Source: Calothrix sp. PCC 7507 (GTDB taxonomy: Bacteria > Cyanobacteriota > Cyanobacteriia > Cyanobacteriales > Nostocaceae). Taken from it: a DNA stretch of 64,000 nt. The notes under the pieces are model-generated. The model had not been told where the DNA came from, did no database searches, and worked only from the letters and a program-made list of their open reading frames with translations. Of the stretch, positions 9,166 to 16,410 are shown in pieces; positions within the stretch are counted from its first letter, which is position 1, and each line of letters opens with the position of its first letter. The translations under genes were made by a program, and so were the position numbers. Location of the stretch: contig NC_019682.1 of assembly GCF_000316575.1 (NCBI RefSeq), positions 6,882,001 to 6,946,000 on the forward strand, read 5' to 3'.

Positions 9166-9621
9166 TTATCCAGATTTTTTGTTTTTCAACTTCTGCCTTT
9201 TGCGTCGCCGTTCGGTTGCAGCAACGGCATGTTCTACAGGATAGCCCACAACCGGAATTACCTGATATTTGCGGTCTTCTTCTAACTTTCTGAGTTCGGT
9301 GTAATCAAGCCAGTGGATACAATCAACTGGACAAGTGTCTATCGCTTCTTGGATTATCTCTTGAGGGTCTGCATCTTGCCGAATTACACGCGATCGCCCA
9401 TAATCTGCTTCAATGTAGAAAGTATTCCGCGCCACGTGGGCACAGTGCTTACAGCCAATGCAGGTAATTTCGTCAACGTAAACACCCTTTTGTCGCTGTA
9501 TACCACCTAATTCCGGTTCTAAACCAGAACGCTCTGGCGCATCCCGCAAAAAACCACCTAATTCCGGTTCTAGCCCAGAACGGTTGTCTTCTTCTTCCGG
9601 CGACGGCAGAAAGTCAGCCAT
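9166..9621 (-). CDS. [4Fe-4S] ferredoxin-like protein of the ycf35 operon
   Basis: A 151-residue protein. A variable N-terminus holds two copies of SGLEPELGG (about residues 14-22 and 32-40), the result of a short DNA duplication. The iron-sulfur core has CIGCKHC followed by ARNTFYIE and then CPVDCIHWL, giving CxxCxxC plus a downstream CP cysteine, enough for one [4Fe-4S] cluster. A basic tail (RRRKRQKLKNKKSG) ends the protein. It is the last gene of a DUF2997-ycf35-ferredoxin operon; its ATG overlaps the ycf35 stop by one base (TAATG), implying translational coupling. The electron partner is unknown. Confidence 0.88.
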   Translation of the reverse strand: MADFLPSPEEEDNRSGLEPELGGFLRDAPERSGLEPELGGIQRQKGVYVDEITCIGCKHCAHVARNTFYIEADYGRSRVIRQDADPQEIIQEAIDTCPVDCIHWLDYTELRKLEEDRKYQVIPVVGYPVEHAVAATERRRKRQKLKNKKSG

Positions 9622-10007
9622 TACGCACTCCAGCGCTGTACGACTAAGCGAATAGAACCATCTGCTTGCTGTTGTTGTTCTGCAACTTCAAAGCCTACAC
9701 GCGCAGTTTCTTTCACGACAGTTTGGTAAGCATAGCGTTGTGTCACCTGGCGCAAGAACCCATCCACAGACAAATTTTGCTGCCAATACTGCAAGTCAGC
9801 TACTAGTTCATATTCTTTACCATTCCATCTAAAGCCGATGTCGTAGCCATTTTCTTGCTCAATTGTAATTTCGGCAGGATGGGTTTGACCGCGATAGCCA
9901 CGCACTTCCTGTGGCCCCGGTTTCCAATCTATGCCTAAACCATTGAGTGCATCTTTCAAAGAATCAAGGTTACGGATTTGAGTCTTAATTTGGCTAAAGT
10001 GTGACAT
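9621..10007 (-). CDS. ycf35: DUF1257 domain-containing protein Ycf35
   Basis: A 128-residue protein beginning MSHFSQIKTQIRN, with GYDIGFRWNGKEYELVADL and a C-terminal IRLVVQRW. These are hallmarks of the DUF1257/Ycf35 family, which is encoded in cyanobacteria and in some algal plastid genomes. Its function is not established. It is the middle gene of a three-gene operon: DUF2997 lies 37 bp upstream and the ferredoxin-like gene overlaps its stop by one base. Such tight linkage to an Fe-S protein suggests a role in redox chemistry or cluster handling, which is inference. Confidence 0.9.
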   Translation of the reverse strand: MSHFSQIKTQIRNLDSLKDALNGLGIDWKPGPQEVRGYRGQTHPAEITIEQENGYDIGFRWNGKEYELVADLQYWQQNLSVDGFLRQVTQRYAYQTVVKETARVGFEVAEQQQQADGSIRLVVQRWSA

Positions 10008-10044
10008 GGTGGTTATGAATTAATAACTAAACTAGTTTGAAAAC

Positions 10045-10254
10045 TTACCAATCACTAAAAGTGACTTGCGTATTCGCCAAGCTGGATTGCTGTACCTGAG
10101 CATTGAAGAATTCTGAAGTCGGCTCATTACTGAGTACTATCCCTAGCTGTGCTTCGATTGCGGCTGTGACTTCAGCGCAAGACGCACCCACAATGCCAGT
10201 GACTTTCTCCTGCACCCGACCATCTGGATAGATGATGAATTCTAGTGTCTCCAT
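10045..10254 (-). CDS. DUF2997 domain-containing protein
   Basis: A 69-residue protein beginning METLEFIIYPDGRVQEKVTG, the diagnostic start of DUF2997, followed by a helix with GASCAEVTAAIEAQLG. No signal or membrane segment is present. It is the first gene of the DUF2997-ycf35-ferredoxin operon. It contains one cysteine within the conserved helix. Its function is unknown; the conserved grouping suggests a joint role with Ycf35. Confidence 0.88.
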   Translation of the reverse strand: METLEFIIYPDGRVQEKVTGIVGASCAEVTAAIEAQLGIVLSNEPTSEFFNAQVQQSSLANTQVTFSDW

Positions 10255-10934
10255 AACTCTTGGCTGACCGCGATAGTACGTTAGAACTGTTCTGCTCTCG
10301 CAAGAAGCTAAAAATGTAGCTGTGGGAACATTTCTACTTCAGATACAAATTTGCCATTTGTTAACTAATGTTCCATCTCTGGAAATATATGTCTCAGAAT
10401 CTTTACAAAACTTATTACTTTTATTAGTCGGCACATTTATTATTAGTTAGTTTCTCTTAACCTGATTGATTAGTCAAGGTCAAAATTTTTAATGGCACTC
10501 AGCGCTGAAAAGACCATCAAGCAAGCGTTAGCAGTATTATCACTAGCCAGTTAATTCACAAAAATACAAAATTTATTGGAAAACTCTATCGTTAGTATGA
10601 TATTTTGCTTATTTACAATTTGAATCTAGTAGTCTGTCAGGGTTGAAATGAGGGACTGTAGCGTCTCGTTCACGCGACGCGGGCAAGATGCCCGCACTAC
10701 CAAAAACCCCTCAAAACAAAATTGACAAACCACTAGGGTTAATGAAGAGTGCTGAGTTGAAAGACCCCCACAAGGGTTCTTGCTCTTCCCAGGGACAAAA
10801 AATTTAACCCACTTTGTTGTTATTAGTACAGTATTGCGTAAATAAACTACCCATACCAAATCGCCAAAAGTCTATCCTATAAACCTTTTGACTTTTGGTT
10901 ACTGAGCTTGTCGAAGTATGACTTCACGGTAGTA
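10255..10934. other. Intergenic region with a palindromic repeat
   Basis: No gene is supported in these 680 bases. The promoter of the DUF2997 operon must lie at the left end. At 10661-10702 there is a compact dispersed element with gcgtctcgttcacgcgacgc followed by gggcaagatgcccgcactacc (the core gggca-agatg-cccgc is palindromic). At 10903-10920 a gagcttgtcgaagta segment belongs to the CTTCGAC...CTCAG repeat family. A 77-codon minus-strand frame through this repeat is judged spurious. Confidence 0.6.
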
Positions 10935-11357
10935 CTAAACCTCTGGACTGTAAAGCACTACATTTTCTTGTTCATTGGGATCATTTCGGGCGACGATCGC
11001 CTGAGCAGGTTCAGTCTCACTCAGATTAAATGGCTGATGGGGTACACCAGGTGGGATAAAAAGAAAATCACCTTCTTCGTTAATGACAGACTGTTTCAGC
11101 CCTTCCCCGAAGCGAGTTTCGACGCGACCTTTCAACAGATAAATTGCCGTCTCATAGTCTTTGTGGAAATGGGGTTCTGCTGTGCCACCTGCCGGAATAA
11201 TCACCAAATTTAACGAAATTCCTTTAGTACCTGCAGTCGCTGCAGAAATACCCACAAAGTAAGGTAGATTTTGGCGAGTTGGGGTTTGGGTATCAGGCCG
11301 AATTGTCACCACCTCTTGAGAACTGATAGGGGAACTGGCGTTTTGCGAATCTGACAT
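10935..11357 (-). CDS. Cupin domain-containing protein
   Basis: A 140-residue single-domain cupin. Motif 1 is EPHFHKDYETAIYLLKGRVE (His-His-Glu metal ligands near residues 62-70) and motif 2 is the GDFLFIPPGVPHQPFNL segment with its histidine. The first 30 residues are unstructured. Cupins bind a metal and serve as enzymes or small-molecule sensors; no substrate can be inferred. It stands alone, with a 270-bp palindromic element upstream. Confidence 0.88.
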   Translation of the reverse strand: MSDSQNASSPISSQEVVTIRPDTQTPTRQNLPYFVGISAATAGTKGISLNLVIIPAGGTAEPHFHKDYETAIYLLKGRVETRFGEGLKQSVINEEGDFLFIPPGVPHQPFNLSETEPAQAIVARNDPNEQENVVLYSPEV

Positions 11358-11454
11358 AAAAGTGTCCCTCTTTCTAAAGAAACAAGTTGAGTGTAATAAC
11401 CATCACCTTAGCTTTATTTTAATTTAACCCTCGTGGCATGTGCGATCGCACATT

Positions 11455-11722
11455 AACGTGAGTGAGTTCGATGAACCTCTCCCCAACCCCTCTCCGAAGC
11501 GGAGCTACGGTGTACACAAAAGTTAGAAAATCTCACCCACATCGGCTTTAGTCTGGTAGGGTGCGTTAGACGGAACGTCGTAACGCACCGAAAATCAAGG
11601 ATGGTGCGTTACGCTGTCGCTACTTTTAAAGGTTTTGGGGTGATTAAATCACTTGTGTGTACACGGTAGCCCTTGGGGGAGAGGCTTGGAGAGGGGTTCT
11701 TTAAATTCGTTGAACTCACGTT
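11455..11722. repeat. MITE-like 270-bp palindromic element
   Basis: The ends are long imperfect inverted repeats. The left arm starts aacgtgagtgagttcgatga and runs to ctacggtgtacac; the right arm starts gtgtacacggtag and ends cgttgaactcacgtt. Both arms carry cctctcc motifs. Inside is a second palindrome, ggtgcgttagacgg...cgtaacgcacc (around 11569-11588), and a related ggtgcgttacgc half. It has no open frame. The structure fits a non-autonomous miniature element or a large dispersed hairpin; the inner ggtgcgttacgc motif recurs near 52200. Confidence 0.7.
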
Positions 11723-11985
11723 ACATTAGCTTTCGTTTGTGTGCAATGATGAACCGCGATTTCTAATCGCCTGGTATATTTGCAAAGGTGACATGCTCCC
11801 GAACGCAACGGCGTAAACAAAGCACATTGCTTGTCGGACTTGTAACCAAAAAGACAAGTGTACTTTCTGTGAAGATTTGTACAACTGTTCGTTATGTTCA
11901 CAGGAGCATAGGGTTTTTACTGATACAACTAAATATAATTGTGAGCTGTTATGAAAAAAACTAACCAAACTTTTATTAGTGCAGT

Positions 11986-12363
11986 ATGACCACAGATAGC
12001 ATTAAGTTGACGATCGCCTTCAATGACCCTGACTTGGACGCGGAAGAACGGGATGAGCAGGTTCAACGACTCATGACTGAACTCAAGCAAATGGACGATT
12101 TAGATGCAGTTGTTGGTCGTGTTCTTGACCCCAAGCCACCAGAAGGCAACAAAGCATTAGGTGGTTTTCTGATAGGTTTATTGACAACTCAGGTCAATGC
12201 AGCCAATGCTCAAAAGTTGATGGGATTTTTGGGCGATCGCCTCGGTGGTAAACCGATTGAACTGTCGGTGGAAGCCAACGGCAAAAAACTCACAGTGAAA
12301 GCCCACAGTCGGGAAGAACTAGAAGCCGCCATCAAAGCAGCCCAAGATTTTATTGCAGCATAG
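11986..12363 (+). CDS. EACC1-like effector-associated protein
   Basis: A 125-residue protein. It opens with a strand and the segment FNDPDLDAEERDEQVQRLM, has a central Gly-rich hydrophobic helix (GGFLIGLLTTQVNAANAQKL), and ends with KPIELSVEANGKKLTV and a final helix SREELEAAIKAAQDFI. This order matches EACC1 (effector-associated constant component 1), a family described next to caspase-like and other effectors in bacterial conflict systems. The caspase gene starts 10 bp downstream, so the two are surely co-transcribed. The EACC1 call is from pattern memory, without a profile search. Confidence 0.75.
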   Translation: MTTDSIKLTIAFNDPDLDAEERDEQVQRLMTELKQMDDLDAVVGRVLDPKPPEGNKALGGFLIGLLTTQVNAANAQKLMGFLGDRLGGKPIELSVEANGKKLTVKAHSREELEAAIKAAQDFIAA

Positions 12364-12373
12364 GTAAGAAAAT

Positions 12374-13429
12374 ATGGTAAAGGTGGCGTTGCTGATTGGG
12401 GTCAGCGAGTATGAGCCAGGGCTAAATCCATTACCTGCGGCTGTTAAGGATGTAGCAGCCCTACAACGAATCCTGCAAGATCCAGAAATGGGTGAATTTG
12501 ACGAGGTAAAAGCCTTAACTAACCCTGACCCGCAGGCAATGCAATATGAGGTTGAAACCTTGTTTTCAGGTCGTAGTAAAGATGATTTGGTGCTATTGTT
12601 CTTTTCTGGGCATGGCATTAAAGATGATAACAATAATTTGTACTTTGCTACTCGCATTACCCGAAAGAATCCAAAGGGTGATTTGATTCGCTCAACAGCC
12701 GTACCTGCACGCTTTATTCAAGAAGTTATGAATAACAGCCGTGCCAAGCGGCAAGCGATTATCTTAGACTGTTGTTTCAGTGGAGCATTCGATCCGGCTT
12801 TACACACTAAGGATGATGGTTCGGTAAACTTGCAAGGAGAGTTAGGGGCTGAAGGGCGAGTTGTCTTAACTTCTTCTAGTTCAACGCAATACTCATTTGA
12901 ACAACAGGGTTCAGAACTATCCCTCTATACGCGTTATTTGGTAGAAGGAATCGAGACTGGAGCAGGCGATCGCAATGAAGACGGCAAAATCTCCATGCGG
13001 GAATTGCATGAGTATGCCGCAAACAAAGTGCAGGAAACCGCACCCAATATGACCCCTAAACTGATCACACTCAAGGATATGGGCTTTGAGATTGTGTTAG
13101 CAAAGGCGAAAGTCACTGATCCTAAGTTGAGATACCGCAGGCAAGTTGAACGATATACCAGTCGGGGTAGTATCTCTTCTATCGGGCGCACTATTCTGGA
13201 AAAACTTCAAACTCAGTTGGGTTTATCTCTGGAAATTGCCAGTGAAATTGAAACTGAAGTCCTCCGACCTTATCAGGAGCGTTTAGACAACTTACAGCGA
13301 TATCGACAGGCATTTGCGGGAGCTATTGAACATGAATACCCCCTGAGTAATCATGTACAGTCTGAGTTAGAAGACTTGCGGGAAGTTTTGGGGTTGAGGC
13401 AAGAAGATGTAAACTCTATTGAGCAATAA
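12374..13429 (+). CDS. Caspase family protein (peptidase C14), ends at an in-frame stop
   Basis: A 351-residue product. The caspase-like fold covers about residues 1-240, with the catalytic histidine in FFSGHG (H80) and the catalytic cysteine in ILDCCFSGAF (C134). After it come a linker and one copy of a helical repeat (about 307-349: YRQAFAGAIEHEYPLSNHV...LGLRQEDVNSIE). The TAA at 13427-13429 stops the frame exactly where, in the next two repeat copies, the sequence continues with an RPILTQ-type segment. The same frame stays open for another 281 codons, so the ancestral protein was about 630 residues with a membrane-anchored tail. The truncated product keeps the whole protease domain. Confidence 0.9.
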   Translation: MVKVALLIGVSEYEPGLNPLPAAVKDVAALQRILQDPEMGEFDEVKALTNPDPQAMQYEVETLFSGRSKDDLVLLFFSGHGIKDDNNNLYFATRITRKNPKGDLIRSTAVPARFIQEVMNNSRAKRQAIILDCCFSGAFDPALHTKDDGSVNLQGELGAEGRVVLTSSSSTQYSFEQQGSELSLYTRYLVEGIETGAGDRNEDGKISMRELHEYAANKVQETAPNMTPKLITLKDMGFEIVLAKAKVTDPKLRYRRQVERYTSRGSISSIGRTILEKLQTQLGLSLEIASEIETEVLRPYQERLDNLQRYRQAFAGAIEHEYPLSNHVQSELEDLREVLGLRQEDVNSIEQ

Positions 13430-14272
13430 TTTATCGCTCAAGTTTCTCAGAAGTCGGAGGCTGAACGAGAAGCTTACCAACAGAAGTTAAAACGATATGA
13501 ACAAGAATTTCGCCGTGCAATTGAAGCTGAATATCCATTAAATGATTATGTTCGTAATGGCTTAAGAGATTTTCAGCAATCTTTAGGGCTAAAAAGTGAA
13601 GATATTGAGCAAATTGAACGCCCTATCTTGACCCAAAAAGAAACTGAGTATCGGCAAAAACAAGAAGCCGAGCAGCTAAGGCAGAGACGGGAAAACGAGA
13701 AATTAAAGCGCGAACAAGAGAAACTTGAGCATCAGCGTAATTTACAACGATATGAACAAGAATTTCGCCGTGCAATTGAAGCTGAATATCCATTAAATGA
13801 TTATGTTCGTAATGGCTTAAAAGATTTCCAGCAATCTTTAGGGCTAAAAAGTGAAGATATTGAGCAACTTGAACGCCCTATCCTTACCCAAAAGGAAGCT
13901 GAGTATCGGCAAAAGCTAGAAGCTGAACAATTGCGGGAAGAGGAAAGACTAAAACGGGAAAAAGAGAGGCTTGAGTATCAGCACAATCAAGAAGATGAGG
14001 ATCAAATAAGAAAGTTTAAACATGAAAGAGTTATACCTTCTAATTCTTATACCAAGCTAAATCAGGAATCATCTCAATCAAAACCTCGTCAGCAAATCAA
14101 TCCTTGGATTTTCCTTGGACTGGCAATTGCAAGCTTTGTTGTGGCGACTGCCACGTATGGTAATCCTAGTACAAGAATAGTAGCAGAACTTTGTATATAT
14201 CTTGGAATATTCTTCGTTTTTTGCTGGCTCATTGCTTCGTTTTTGTATCTAATCAACCTAAAAAGAAGATAG
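13430..14272 (+). pseudogene. In-frame C-terminal continuation of the caspase gene after a nonsense codon
   Basis: This is the same reading frame as the upstream caspase. It encodes two further copies of the roughly 45-residue repeat (EFRRAIEAEYPLNDYVRNGL...LGLKSEDIEQ), each followed by a charged coiled coil (RQKQEAEQLRQRRE...), then two hydrophobic helices near the end (INPWIFLGLAIASFVV and IVAELCIYLGIFFVFCWLI) and a basic RR end. No good start codon lies near the beginning; a TTG at 13628 is the best and would cut a repeat. I therefore read it as the severed tail of the caspase gene. Stop-codon readthrough or a sequencing error are the alternatives. Confidence 0.75.
13493..13990 (+). repeat. 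In-frame tandem duplication of 255 bp in the caspase tail
   Basis: Two adjacent units begin at 13493 and 13748, both starting cgatatgaacaagaatttcg. The first 170 bases are nearly identical; the coiled-coil part has diverged and carries indels. The offset is 255 bp (85 codons), so the frame is preserved. The high nucleotide identity indicates a recent duplication. Confidence 0.9.
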
Positions 14273-14628
14273 CCATAAGTGGTGTTAAACTTTTCAGCAG
14301 CAAAGTTATTAAATGAAGGGCACTGAGGAGACAATTCTTGTGACTATTTGTGACATAGCGATCGCTAAAGCATAGATTTAGAGTGCGATCGCTCCTTTGC
14401 ATATTTTCACACAAAGCGATCGCCCTTGCCGTGCATGTAGTCAAATCCTTGAGTAAAAATAAAGAGGACTGAAAAAGGATTATTCCCATGACTATTCGTG
14501 AAACTGTGCTTATCTCTCGCTGCTGCTTTCATGTCGCAAAAATCGGATAAATAACTCCAAATCCTCAAGACTGGTTAGGGCTTAAGCTTATACTAGGAAG
14601 TGAATACTAGAAGAATATTGCTCTAAAA
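14273..14628. other. Intergenic region rich in HIP1 sites
   Basis: No gene is supported. Three gcgatcgc-type HIP1 octamers lie between 14358 and 14425. A motif tattttcacacaaagcgatc (near 14402) recurs almost unchanged near 16229. A short frame opening ATGACTATTCGTGAAAC at 14488 closes after about 20 codons and is not credible. Confidence 0.55.
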
Positions 14629-14956
14629 ATGCTACTTGTCTCAACGGCTGACCTGATTCCCCTTGTAATTAATACTAATGGCGTTGTCCGCATCATTAAA
14701 ACTCGCGTAACTTTTAGATACAGTTATTACAGCCTTTCTGGAAGGGGCTACAGCAGAAGAAATCAAGGAGCAGTACCCATCGCTTCAACTTTCTGATATT
14801 TATTCTGTGATTGGCTATTACTTACGACATCAAGCTGAAGTTGATGAATATCTTCTAGAGCGTCAGCGCCGATCTGGGGATGTTCGTCAAGACGCTGAGA
14901 GACGTTTTAACCCTGTTGGCATACGCGATCGCTTATTTGTGAGACGCAACTCATAA
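14629..14956 (+). pseudogene. DUF433 antitoxin gene with a frameshift
   Basis: The first frame from ATG 14629 encodes the typical DUF433 beginning, ending GVVRIIKTRVT. The second frame, from about 14711, continues the family with LDTVITAFLEGATAEEIKEQ, YSVIGYYLRHQAEVDEYL and NPVGIRDRLFVRRNS up to a TAA at 14954. The two join if one T is removed from the tttt run at about 14712. The gene is therefore a one-base frameshift pseudogene (or carries a sequencing error). No DUF5615-type toxin follows, so it is also an orphan; an intact DUF433-DUF5615 pair lies at 27.5-28.1 kb. Confidence 0.8.
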
Positions 14957-15083
14957 AGATAAAGAATGCTTTATTGACCAAAAAGCACGTTAAAAATTAT
15001 CAATTCTATAGTTTAATAATACATAGCAGTCCCGGCTCTAATAAAATTACAGATTTCACAAAAATCAGATAAGACTAATATAT

Positions 15084-15527
15084 TTAAGGTAAATAATTGT
15101 CATCTAATAATTGTGCAAGAGTGTAAGGGCATTTTTCCAGAAAAATTGTTAAATCAGTTTTAACTTGCACAAAATCAACCGCACTTTGATAAATATTCTC
15201 TAAATCATCTTGTAATTTATTCATTAAATTTGTGGTTAGATGATTATTTAAGTCATATCTAAAGGTTTTAATTTCTCCAAGCCAATAGCGATAGTTTCTT
15301 TCATATTCTAACTGCCAATATTTGAGTAATAATATATGGATAATAATTTGCCTTAAAAGACTTTTGGCTTTAGCTAAATCTCTTTTCCCCAAACTGATTA
15401 ATTCCGCAATTAAGTTTTCTAAATCAAGCTGGTTAAACTGTTTTTGTTTTAACAATTCAATAGTTGCTTCTAACCATAAATTCTCATCGGTTTCATAGAG
15501 TTCTTTTAAGTTGGTAGTAATTGTCAT
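15084..15527 (-). CDS. DUF29 domain-containing protein
   Basis: A 147-residue protein with the DUF29 pattern: an N-terminal LYETDENLWLEATIELLKQKQFNQLDLENLIAEL-like region and the helical LLRQIIIHILLLKYWQ stretch, where conserved Glu and His/Lys residues are spaced as in the family. It is all-helical and soluble. DUF29 proteins are abundant in cyanobacteria, often in accessory regions, with unknown function. The gene is divergent from a Uma2-type gene whose start lies 92 bp away, so the two may share a regulatory region. The start is the first ATG. Confidence 0.88.
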   Translation of the reverse strand: MTITTNLKELYETDENLWLEATIELLKQKQFNQLDLENLIAELISLGKRDLAKAKSLLRQIIIHILLLKYWQLEYERNYRYWLGEIKTFRYDLNNHLTTNLMNKLQDDLENIYQSAVDFVQVKTDLTIFLEKCPYTLAQLLDDNYLP

Positions 15528-15619
15528 ATTTTCACTTTCTACCTACATTCCATAATTTAATCATAGACAATTATCAATTTCATGTACAATTCAAGCAGGG
15601 ATTGCTAGAGGTGAACGCG

Positions 15620-16198
15620 ATGCCCCCACTACTCAACCAAACTACCGACCAACGCATTGTCCATTATGGGACGTGGGAACAGTTCAAGTTCATCCAAAAG
15701 GGTTTTGACGGTTCTCCTGGTGTGCGACTTTTTTACTATGGCGATACAATCGAGATTCTCATGCCGGGACGCGAACATGAAATTTTTGCCAGTATAATCG
15801 GTTATTTAGTGACAACCTTTCTCGTCGAAAAAGGCATTTTCTTTCAGCCAACCCGCTCAATGACTCAGCAACAAGAAGGGGTTGTCTCAGTTCAAGCTGA
15901 CGAGTCCTACTGTATTGGTAGCGCCAAACCAATTCCAGATTTGTCCATCGAAGTTGTTTTTACCAGTGGTCGTATCAGCAAGTTAGATCGCTACAAGGCT
16001 CTGGGAGTCAGGGAAGTCTGGTTTTGGGAAGATGGGCTGTTAAGTGTCTATCATCTGCATGACGGCAGCTATGAACATGTTGAGCGCAGCCAACTACCCG
16101 GACTCAATGACCTCAATTTGGATTTACTGAGACGCTGCATTTTGATGGCTGAGACTGATGCTGGAGAAGCGATTAGAGCATTTCGTCGAGAGATTTAA
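15620..16198 (+). CDS. Uma2 family endonuclease (DUF820)
   Basis: A 192-residue protein from the ATG at 15620, preceded by an AGAGGTG ribosome-binding site. An upstream ATG at 15521 would add 33 non-conserved residues and overlap the DUF29 gene, so I reject it. The PD-(D/E)XK restriction-like core is visible: IEILMPGREHEIF, then PIPDLSIEVVFTSG with Asp and Glu, and the final RYKALGVREVWFWED. Uma2/DUF820 genes are strongly multiplied in cyanobacteria; substrate and role are unknown. The neighbouring region is accessory. Confidence 0.88.
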   Translation: MPPLLNQTTDQRIVHYGTWEQFKFIQKGFDGSPGVRLFYYGDTIEILMPGREHEIFASIIGYLVTTFLVEKGIFFQPTRSMTQQQEGVVSVQADESYCIGSAKPIPDLSIEVVFTSGRISKLDRYKALGVREVWFWEDGLLSVYHLHDGSYEHVERSQLPGLNDLNLDLLRRCILMAETDAGEAIRAFRREI

Positions 16199-16410
16199 GG
16201 TGTAGCTCGTTGTAGACATTACTCCTGGCGGTATTTTCACACAAAGCAATCGCACTTTAAAAATTTTCAAAGGAAGCGAAGGTCAGGAGTTTTATATTTT
16301 CCGCAACCCTTCTACCTATTGCCTATTGCCTAATCCCAGCGATAATTATTCACGCCTAGTTACTTAATACTGCTACTTTCGTTGTGTTGTGCGTCAGTCC
16401 TGAACACTAA

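Noticed and set aside
10626-10859. 77-codon minus-strand frame
   Set aside because: Its readable part (VRASCPRRVNETLQS) is the translation of a dispersed palindromic repeat.
11716-11968. Overlapping minus-strand frames upstream of the EACC1 gene
   Set aside because: Two different frames of similar length cover the same bases, include the end of the palindromic element and have no family pattern.
15521-15619. Upstream start of the Uma2-type gene
   Set aside because: The extra 33 residues are non-conserved and overlap the divergent DUF29 gene; the ATG at 15620 has a good ribosome-binding site.
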